The notes under the pieces: model-generated | What the model was told of the DNA's origin: nothing | Database searches by the model: none | Seen by the model: the letters and a program-made list of their open reading frames with translations, nothing else | Shown: positions 21,035 to 26,612 of the stretch, in pieces | How the letters are laid out: each line of letters opens with the position of its first letter | How positions within the stretch are numbered: the first letter of the stretch is position 1 | DNA from: a virus | Direction: 5' to 3' (one strand) | Length of the DNA: 36,096 nucleotides | IMG/VR virus record: IMGVR_UViG_3300042868_005781 | Location: 1 to 36,096 of that record | Translations under genes and position numbers: made by a program

Positions 21035-21180
21035 GCAAATTTGAAATTAAGTACAATGACAAACGAATGATCATTGAAGCCGAAAATATGGAGAAGGCAT
21101 TGGAACAATTTAAGGAATTAAAAATCGACGTGAAAAACTTTGAGATAAGCATTTCAAAGTTTGGAGAATACAGGAAATAA
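21031..21180 (+). CDS. 49-aa unknown protein
   Basis: ATG 21031 overlaps the previous TGA; the frame ends in TAA at 21178-21180. It begins MSKFEIKYNDKRMIIEAENM and continues with a helix and a strand (ELKIDVKNFEISISKF), like a small beta-alpha-beta domain. It is the last gene before a strong terminator. No family recognised. Confidence 0.55.
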   Translation: MSKFEIKYNDKRMIIEAENMEKALEQFKELKIDVKNFEISISKFGEYRK

Positions 21181-21214
21181 ATGTGAAGTAGTAAGTTGTT
21201 AAAGTGTTCTTTTG

Positions 21215-21247
21215 TGTCCGTGTCCTTCGATGCGGACATTTTTTTTT
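21215..21247 (+). terminator. Rho-independent terminator
   Basis: TGTCCG (21215-21220) pairs with CGGACA (21233-21238) with a 12-nt loop, followed by about nine Ts. It closes the nucleotide-metabolism block. Confidence 0.8.
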
Positions 21248-21250
21248 AAT

Positions 21251-21307
21251 TTATTATTGTAAATATTCTTTATTATAAATAATTATATATATTTTTACAA
21301 TAAGAAA
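21251..21307 (+). promoter_or_regulatory. AT-rich promoter-like repeat, copy 2 (divergent)
   Basis: This segment aligns with 16437-16493 over its whole length. It keeps TTGTAAATATT at the left and ATTTTTACAATA at the right, with many differences between. It sits between a terminator and the glucosaminidase-like gene, as expected for a promoter. Confidence 0.5.
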
Positions 21308-21335
21308 TTTATTTACCAGTTTAAAAACCAATTTT

Positions 21336-22178
21336 ATGAAAGACAAAATCATTGATTATGTTCCACAGAACAAACGCCTCCCGTACCAAGTTGCCGCAGG
21401 CGTTGGCGTTGCCTTCGTGGTTGGGTTGATTTATTCCCCAATCAACACCCAGTATCATCATACCTCATTCATTCCCATCATTGAGCGCGACACCGTTTAC
21501 GTTCACAAAATTACAACGCTTACTTTTCCTGCAAAGGAAGAAAAAGGCGAAGTAAATGAATTGGCTTATGGCTCACGGTCATACGGGTGGGAAATACGTA
21601 AAATGAATATTCACCAATTAAGAAAAAACCTTGAAGGCAAAGGATTCCGAAACCTTGATAAAATTGACCTTTTTAAAATGCGTCGTATATGGCTTGCCTA
21701 TTCTTACGAAGCCATGCTTATGAACGTGCATCACCTGACCGACTTCCCTGTGTCGATGATCTATTCCTTTTTCATCATCGAGGCAACGACCTCAGGCGTT
21801 GAAACCGAACTTTGGCGTAAACACGCGAACGCTGGCGGCGTTAAGGCTTTGAAAAATCAAAAGTCGGTTACTTACAAAACACGGGAGGTCATTCGCGGAC
21901 GTGACAAGTACATTCGCGCCAAGTTCATGAGCGCAAGCACCACAGAAGAAGGCATGAAGCTTTGGGCTGGCGTTTTAAACTCAGGAAGATACGCCGAATG
22001 TAAAAAGGCAAATTACAAGATGAAAGGCAGACGGTTATACGAAAGCATTTGTAAATGCGTGTACAAATCAGGTTATCACACGGATCGAGATTATAAATTC
22101 CGTGCATCTTTAATGGCTGAGTTCTGGGAGTTGAAAAAGAATCATTACCCATTGAAAGGGAAAAGAGATGAATTTTAA
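21336..22178 (+). CDS. Membrane-anchored glucosaminidase-like protein (GH73-like)
   Basis: The 280-aa protein has an N-terminal membrane segment near residues 17-34 (YQVAAGVGVAFVVGLIYS). A C-terminal domain has FPVSMIYSFFIIEATTSGVE with candidate catalytic E149, then KHANAGGVKAL, MSASTTEEGMKLWAGVLNSG and YKSGYHTDRDYKF, the order seen in GH73 glucosaminidases. These cut peptidoglycan glycan strands. It is expressed from the early strand with its own promoter and terminator context, apart from the holin-amidase set. Roles in lysis, wall remodelling or superinfection control are all possible. The family call is moderate. Confidence 0.65.
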   Translation: MKDKIIDYVPQNKRLPYQVAAGVGVAFVVGLIYSPINTQYHHTSFIPIIERDTVYVHKITTLTFPAKEEKGEVNELAYGSRSYGWEIRKMNIHQLRKNLEGKGFRNLDKIDLFKMRRIWLAYSYEAMLMNVHHLTDFPVSMIYSFFIIEATTSGVETELWRKHANAGGVKALKNQKSVTYKTREVIRGRDKYIRAKFMSASTTEEGMKLWAGVLNSGRYAECKKANYKMKGRRLYESICKCVYKSGYHTDRDYKFRASLMAEFWELKKNHYPLKGKRDEF

Positions 22179-22190
22179 ATTATTTTGCAT

Positions 22191-22247
22191 TTATTTTTGT
22201 AAATATTTTTTTATTTCAATATTTAATATTAAATTTACGTATTGAAA
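22191..22247 (+). promoter_or_regulatory. 57-bp AT-rich promoter-like repeat, copy 3
   Basis: Nearly identical to 16437-16493 over 57 bases, including TAATATTAAATTTACGTA. It lies between the glucosaminidase-like gene and the 163-aa gene, followed by leader repeat 22261-22280. Conservation outside genes supports a shared promoter. Confidence 0.6.
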
Positions 22248-22260
22248 CAACGAAACGATA

Positions 22261-22280
22261 TTACACACAACAAAAACAAA
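22261..22280 (+). repeat. 20-nt leader repeat, first copy
   Basis: TTACACACAACAAAAACAAA occurs here and again at 22821-22840, each shortly before a start codon (22285 and 22847). It is an A/C-rich leader without a Shine-Dalgarno core, and probably aids initiation. Confidence 0.6.
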
Positions 22281-22284
22281 CAAA

Positions 22285-22776
22285 ATGACAACTTTAGAAC
22301 TCATCGAACAAAAAATGGAATTAGCATTACAAGCTATTAACGCTATTCTTCCAGAAGGATATTTTGTTGGACAGGCGCTTTCATCTACTGATTTTGGAAA
22401 TAGCGGTTATCTTATAATTAAAAAAGAATGTCCAGTTGAATATTTAATCAATGTATGTAAAGTAAGAATTAGCGATCATTCAGCTACAAATAGCGTAAGA
22501 CAGGCTACTGAAATTATGATAGATTTAGTAAGATTTAATCTTGATGATTTAATTTCAAGAGTTGAAAGAGCGGTTTATCCTGAAAGATTTGAGCAAGTTG
22601 AAGTCAGAACATTAACTGGCGATATTTTAACTTCTAATTTTCAAGTAGGTAGAAAACCATTTACAACATTAACAGAGCCTACTTTTTTAGGCGAAGTTAT
22701 CGGCAAAAAAGGTAATTTGCTACACAGCTACTCTTGGATGAAAGAAGATATGAGATACGAGTGGAGAAGGAAATAA
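22285..22776 (+). CDS. Unknown protein
   Basis: The 163-aa protein begins MTTLELIEQKMELALQAINA. It has helical N- and C-terminal parts and the segment VRTLTGDILTSNFQVGRKPF. Codon use is strongly AT-rich (TTA, AGA), unlike the membrane protein gene downstream. It has its own promoter-like repeat and ends before a terminator, so it forms a one-gene unit. No family recognised. Confidence 0.6.
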   Translation: MTTLELIEQKMELALQAINAILPEGYFVGQALSSTDFGNSGYLIIKKECPVEYLINVCKVRISDHSATNSVRQATEIMIDLVRFNLDDLISRVERAVYPERFEQVEVRTLTGDILTSNFQVGRKPFTTLTEPTFLGEVIGKKGNLLHSYSWMKEDMRYEWRRK

Positions 22777-22793
22777 TTATTAATCACCCCAAC

Positions 22794-22821
22794 AGGGCAG
22801 TCCACAGCTGCCCTACTTTTT
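22794..22821 (+). terminator. Rho-independent terminator
   Basis: AGGGCAG (22794-22800) pairs with CTGCCCT (22808-22814) with loop TCCACAG, followed by ACTTTTTT. It separates the 163-aa gene from the membrane protein gene. Confidence 0.8.
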
Positions 22822-22840
22822 TACACACAACAAAAACAAA
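22821..22840 (+). repeat. 20-nt leader repeat, second copy
   Basis: Identical to 22261-22280. It begins in the T run of the terminator at 22794 and ends 6 bases before the ATG at 22847, so either termination is incomplete or a promoter overlaps. Confidence 0.55.
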
Positions 22841-22846
22841 TTAATC

Positions 22847-23395
22847 ATGGAAAAGAATTTTAACAACCTTCAATTTAAATGGACATTCGAAAGTATTTCG
22901 GATAACATTCCAACTATCATGCTTTTAACAATCGTTTTAACGTATGGCATTAACGCATACCTTACCGCCATTTTTCTCCCCATTGACTTTTGGCTTGCGA
23001 TCATTGCCGCCAGCATCTTGCAGCTCGGACGCTTTGCCGTGGTTTTCATGGACTTCCTGAATCCAACCAAAGGGCGAAGTACCTACCCGCCAAAGATTGC
23101 CCTGGGCGCGACGCTTGTCGCATTGGCTGAAATCTTCTTTGGATTGCAGGAAAAGTACGAAGGAGGCGAATTTATAACCATGTTTCTTTTTGTCGGAACA
23201 ATCGTTGTTTTCGGTTACCTGCTTGAAATCAACTTTGTTGACAAAGGTGTGGAAGCATACGGAATCAATGCACCTGAGCCAAAGCCAAAGCGCAAAAGGA
23301 AACCACGCGTAAAGGTTGAGGCAAAAGAAAACAATGAAACCACGGGAACAACGACAAAAAACTTTGTATCTTCATTTAAAACAATAACACTTTGA
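22847..23395 (+). CDS. Multi-pass membrane protein
   Basis: The 182-aa protein has about four hydrophobic segments between residues 20 and 128 (TIMLLTIVLTYGINAYLTAI, FWLAIIAASILQLG, IALGATLVALAEIFFG, FITMFLFVGTIVVFGYLL). A basic, flexible C-terminal tail contains PEPKPKRKRKPRVKVEAK. It might be an envelope protein of the takeover phase or an anchor with a nucleic-acid-binding tail. No family recognised. Its stop overlaps the TTG start of the resolvase gene. Confidence 0.65.
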   Translation: MEKNFNNLQFKWTFESISDNIPTIMLLTIVLTYGINAYLTAIFLPIDFWLAIIAASILQLGRFAVVFMDFLNPTKGRSTYPPKIALGATLVALAEIFFGLQEKYEGGEFITMFLFVGTIVVFGYLLEINFVDKGVEAYGINAPEPKPKRKRKPRVKVEAKENNETTGTTTKNFVSSFKTITL

Positions 23396-23868
23396 GGACA
23401 TTGATAGGGGTTGACCCGGCGTTAAGAATAAAGGGAATGGCGGTTTGCATTATCGCAGACCGCACCATGATTTTTAAAAGTTATAAAAGGTTTGTTGATT
23501 TTATTGGCGACGTTATAACCTGGGTAGCATACGAAAACCCTGTTGTTCTTGTGGAAGATTCAAGCCTCCAGAATGTGACCTTTAATAATTCAATTAACCG
23601 CGCAATCCTTTCTCGAATGAGCCGCAACGTTGGCATGAATCAAGCCGCTTCGCGAATAGCTTACGAATGGATAAAGGAACATGACATTGAAGCGTACAAT
23701 ATTAGCCCTGAGGCAAAGGGGAAAAAGTTTAATAAAGACATATTTATGAAAGTTGTCGCAATTGAGCGACTGAAATTTGAACCAGATTTTAAAACCGCCA
23801 AAATAAGTCAAGACGAAATCGACGCTTTTTTCCTTGCGCTTATGGCAAAAAATTATATTAAAAGATGA
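23392..23868 (+). CDS. RuvC-like Holliday junction resolvase
   Basis: The 158-aa protein has the RNase H-fold acidic set: IGVDP with D8, VVLVEDSS with E55, and SQDEIDAFFLAL with D141 and D144 at the C-terminus. RuvC proteins resolve four-way junctions before packaging. No ATG is available before the first acidic motif, so initiation at TTG 23392, overlapping the upstream TGA as TTGA, is the best start. The length matches bacterial RuvC (about 170 aa). Confidence 0.8.
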   Translation: MRTLIGVDPALRIKGMAVCIIADRTMIFKSYKRFVDFIGDVITWVAYENPVVLVEDSSLQNVTFNNSINRAILSRMSRNVGMNQAASRIAYEWIKEHDIEAYNISPEAKGKKFNKDIFMKVVAIERLKFEPDFKTAKISQDEIDAFFLALMAKNYIKR

Positions 23869-24200
23869 TTTATATATGTAAAAATTGCAGCTCTGAATCA
23901 AACAACATGAATCTCGGAGAGTACTGTGAAGATTGTAAGGATCTTACAAGGGAAAAAACGATGCCTCAGAAAAGAGAATATACGCATGATTTGATATGGA
24001 AAAAGTACCTGGAGGATAAATGCCCTGTTTGCGATGGTAAAGTAGATTCTGATTCTCAATATTCTCACACCGAAAATGGCGGTAAATGTATGGCAAAGTA
24101 TTTTGCTTGTGACAGCTGTTTCAGCCGTTATACCGTTGGATACAACAGAAGCCGTCACCCAATAATGTGCGAAATAACATATAACGCTGTACACAAATAA
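23865..24200 (+). CDS. Zinc-ribbon protein
   Basis: The 111-aa protein has two zinc-binding pairs at the N-terminus (CKNC and CEDC) and two more, CPVC and CDSC, further on, fitting two zinc ribbons. It begins MIYICKNCSSESNNMNLGEY. Such small proteins may bind DNA or modulate host transcription. It overlaps the resolvase gene as ATGA. Function unknown. Confidence 0.65.
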   Translation: MIYICKNCSSESNNMNLGEYCEDCKDLTREKTMPQKREYTHDLIWKKYLEDKCPVCDGKVDSDSQYSHTENGGKCMAKYFACDSCFSRYTVGYNRSRHPIMCEITYNAVHK

Positions 24201-24211
24201 AACAAAGACAA

Positions 24212-24496
24212 ATGAAAAATAACGAATTAACAGACGGCTTAACCAATGAACAATGGAAGGAGGCGCAAAGATGTTTCAACGCGCGCCCGAAGCCTGTTCG
24301 CTTTGCAGATACGGTAAATAGCAAACAATCCGTGATAAATTTTTACTTGAATCCTTTGATTCCTGAGACGATGCCTGCCTATCAATCAATGAATAAGGAA
24401 AGAATGATAAGCATTTGTTACCAACTTTATCATGCAAAGGAAACCGATACTTTAAAAGAATCAGCCGCAAGGCTAATAAAACTTATAATTGATTGA
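24212..24496 (+). CDS. Unknown small protein, last plus-strand gene
   Basis: The 94-aa protein begins MKNNELTDGLTNEQWKEAQR and is mostly helical. It ends just before the terminator between the two convergent arms. No family recognised. Confidence 0.6.
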   Translation: MKNNELTDGLTNEQWKEAQRCFNARPKPVRFADTVNSKQSVINFYLNPLIPETMPAYQSMNKERMISICYQLYHAKETDTLKESAARLIKLIID

Positions 24497-24529
24497 TTAC
24501 TAATTTGTTGAATTGTTGATGTGTATATC

Positions 24530-24558
24530 GGGGCTGGCATTTGAACCAGCCCTTTTTT
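24530..24558 (+). terminator. Terminator between convergent arms
   Basis: GGGCTGG (24531-24537) pairs with CCAGCCC (24546-24552) with an 8-nt loop and is followed by six Ts. It ends the plus-strand operon two bases before the amidase stop codon on the other strand. In the minus direction there is no T run, so its action is mainly on plus transcripts. Confidence 0.85.
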
Positions 24559-24560
24559 AT

Positions 24561-25223
24561 TTAAAAGATTACCCCTTGCGTTTTCGCATAATCCACGACC
24601 GCCCTTGCGTGAGACAAAGCCAACGTGTTTTGAAACACAGGGTCAAACATCATTAAAGCGTCGTGGTAATTTGTAAAGAAGCCATTTTCACTGAGTACCG
24701 CTGGCATATTTGTTTGGGTAATAACAAAGAAACTTTCTTCTTTATCTTTGTCCCCGTCCGTGGTATCCATGCGATACACCCATTTGGGAAAAGCCTCCTG
24801 AACCTCGTTAAACAAGAACTCCGCGTAAATGTCCGACCTTGTTTTACCTTTGCTCGTAAAGACTTCGAATCCCCTTGCATTGGGCGAAGCCGCCGCGTTA
24901 CCGTGAATGCTGAGGTATAACGAATCTTCGTAATTTTTTGCGTTGATATTCGCTTTCGCCACGCGCTTTGCGAGGGTTAAATCCAAAACAGGATCGTAAA
25001 CGCGCACCACGGGAAACCCCCAGTCAATTAAATACTGCTCAATTTTTGCCGCAACTATGCGGTTGAACACGCCCTCAAAGAACCACCCGTAACCGTGGAA
25101 CTTTGCGTTGTTATGCTGAGCGCACTTTGAAGGATACGTGGTATAATTGTAAGGTAACTTTTTCTTTGCGTCAATACCTCCATGACCCGCGTCGATGAAG
25201 ATGCAAAATTTAGATGCTTTCAT
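24561..25223 (-). CDS. N-acetylmuramoyl-L-alanine amidase (endolysin)
   Basis: The 220-aa protein is an Amidase_3-type zinc amidase: IDAGHGG with H14, EGVFNR with E50, LSIHGNAA with H107 and VLSENGFFTN with catalytic E179. It cleaves the bond between muramic acid and the stem peptide. No signal peptide, so a holin is required, and one is encoded two genes upstream. An 11-bp hairpin stands 15 bases before its start. It is the last gene of the minus-strand late operon in this part. Confidence 0.92.
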   Translation of the reverse strand: MKASKFCIFIDAGHGGIDAKKKLPYNYTTYPSKCAQHNNAKFHGYGWFFEGVFNRIVAAKIEQYLIDWGFPVVRVYDPVLDLTLAKRVAKANINAKNYEDSLYLSIHGNAAASPNARGFEVFTSKGKTRSDIYAEFLFNEVQEAFPKWVYRMDTTDGDKDKEESFFVITQTNMPAVLSENGFFTNYHDALMMFDPVFQNTLALSHARAVVDYAKTQGVIF

Positions 25224-25238
25224 ATTTTGATATTTTTA

Positions 25239-25266
25239 AGGGCGATGCAAGTCAATGCACCGCCCT
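25239..25266 (-). promoter_or_regulatory. Hairpin upstream of the amidase start
   Basis: On the minus strand an 11-bp stem forms: AGGGCGGTGCA with TGCATCGCCCT (one G-U) and loop TTGACT. It ends 15 bases before the amidase ATG and has no T run, so it is not a classic terminator. It may control amidase translation or mRNA processing. Confidence 0.45.
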
Positions 25267-25306
25267 GTAAAACGCATAAGGTAGCGAATCGTCTGCGCCT
25301 ATTTCT

Positions 25307-25600
25307 TTACAAACGAAATCCTATAAGTGAAAAAGCTGCAGAAATCAAAGAAAATTTGGGAGGTAAATTTACTTGAATCTCCTTTCCTGCACATTCTTTT
25401 GATGTCTCCTTTATTTTATCCCAAATTATTTGGGCTAACTGGATATATTCGCGCCACGTGAATTTGACTTTGTTGCCCTCAAGATGAACGTTAATCTCCG
25501 AAGCAAGCTCCGCAAAATTCATTGAATAACAAGCGATGTCACCCATTGGTGATTTTATCCCATCTGCATTTTTCAATGCTTCTTTTAAATTAGTCTGCAT
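25307..25600 (-). CDS. Unknown protein in lysis cluster
   Basis: The 97-aa protein begins MQTNLKEALKNADGIKSPMG and is helical, with FTWREYIQLAQIIWDKIKET near residues 49-68 and a weakly hydrophobic end. It lies between holin and amidase, where lysis regulators or spanin parts may be found. It has no lipobox or clear membrane segment. Function unknown. Confidence 0.55.
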   Translation of the reverse strand: MQTNLKEALKNADGIKSPMGDIACYSMNFAELASEINVHLEGNKVKFTWREYIQLAQIIWDKIKETSKECAGKEIQVNLPPKFSLISAAFSLIGFRL

Positions 25601-25610
25601 ATTATTTATT

Positions 25611-26015
25611 TTAACGATTAAAAAAACGTGTGATTAAAACGCCCAAATTTACGCCAGTAATGCGTTTAATGTTTTCCGAAATAGAATAAAGCTCCACTGT
25701 TGCAATTAAAAACGCTGCCATATACGTTATGTTAAATGGAAGCGAAAAAGTATTTCTTGCACCCTCGAAAATCAGGATACCACAAAAATAAACGACTATC
25801 TTTTCCATTGTCCGGTAAAGCCCTTTGCTATTTATCTTTTGCTGCTCTTTCCTTGCTGCCAGGATCCCAGTTGCCATGTCGGCAAAAACCACGAAAATTG
25901 TAAATATCAAAAATCCCTTAATCGGTATAAAGAAAGAAAAAATATAACCACAGCAAATGGCATACGTTATTTTCTCCCATCCAAGGTGCAAAAAGTTGAT
26001 TAATGTTGTTTTCAT
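25611..26015 (-). CDS. Holin
   Basis: The 134-aa protein has the pattern of the phage holin/toxin-secretion family: hydrophobic N-terminal half (YAICCGYIFSFFIPI, IFTIFVVFADMATGILAARK), then KINSKGLYRTMEKIVVYFCG, then a second hydrophobic stretch (TYMAAFLIATVELYS) and a basic end. It makes pores that release the amidase to the wall. It is adjacent to the amidase cluster. Confidence 0.85.
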   Translation of the reverse strand: MKTTLINFLHLGWEKITYAICCGYIFSFFIPIKGFLIFTIFVVFADMATGILAARKEQQKINSKGLYRTMEKIVVYFCGILIFEGARNTFSLPFNITYMAAFLIATVELYSISENIKRITGVNLGVLITRFFNR

Positions 26016-26605
26016 TATTTTATTTTTCTAAGGATTAATTTGTTATCAAAGTCTTTGAATATATTTGCCTTTGTTAAATAAATAATCATTCTTTCGCCTT
26101 GATTTGGATAATTTGAAATATATCCATACGTGTCAGAAATAATAACTAAAGGTCTATTTAAAGACTCGCCAATTTTAATCCTCAGGCTTCCCGTTTGATT
26201 TACAAATATTTCAGCTCCTGCCACAACCTTTGTTCCGTTGGCAATAGCTTGATAATTGCCAATCCAAAACCTTTTAAATTGTTCTTTCAGATAATCAAAA
26301 GAACCTTGTATTTTCGCGTTAATTAATGATTTGTCCAACTTGATTGCATTAGCAATAAACTTGTTTTGCCCCTCAAGTAAATTCAAAGCATCTGCCATTT
26401 TCCGTGAATCGTCAACCAAGTCATTGGTAAGGAATGGAATAATTAAATTTGAATCAGAAAATATTTTTAAATTTGAGTTGTCCGCGTCGGTGATTTGCTT
26501 CACTTGCCAAACCGTGTCAGGGTCAATAAATACCTTTTTAATAATAATTGTATCCTGAGCGAAGGAAAACAATGGGAAAAGGAAAAGAAATAATATTTTT
26601 TTCAT
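26015..26605 (-). CDS. Secreted protein with Bacteroidota-type signal peptide
   Basis: The better start is ATG 26605, giving 196 aa beginning MKKILFLFLFPLFSFAQDT, a signal peptide probably cut at FA-Q or just after. The mature part is helical then beta-rich (NQTGSLRIKIGESLNRPLVI). A TTG-started form from 26641 would overlap the fibre gene and is unlikely. It lies beside the holin, so a periplasmic lysis or envelope role is plausible; it is not recognisable as a spanin. Confidence 0.65.
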   Translation of the reverse strand: MKKILFLFLFPLFSFAQDTIIIKKVFIDPDTVWQVKQITDADNSNLKIFSDSNLIIPFLTNDLVDDSRKMADALNLLEGQNKFIANAIKLDKSLINAKIQGSFDYLKEQFKRFWIGNYQAIANGTKVVAGAEIFVNQTGSLRIKIGESLNRPLVIISDTYGYISNYPNQGERMIIYLTKANIFKDFDNKLILRKIK

Positions 26606-26612
26606 GTGTTTT

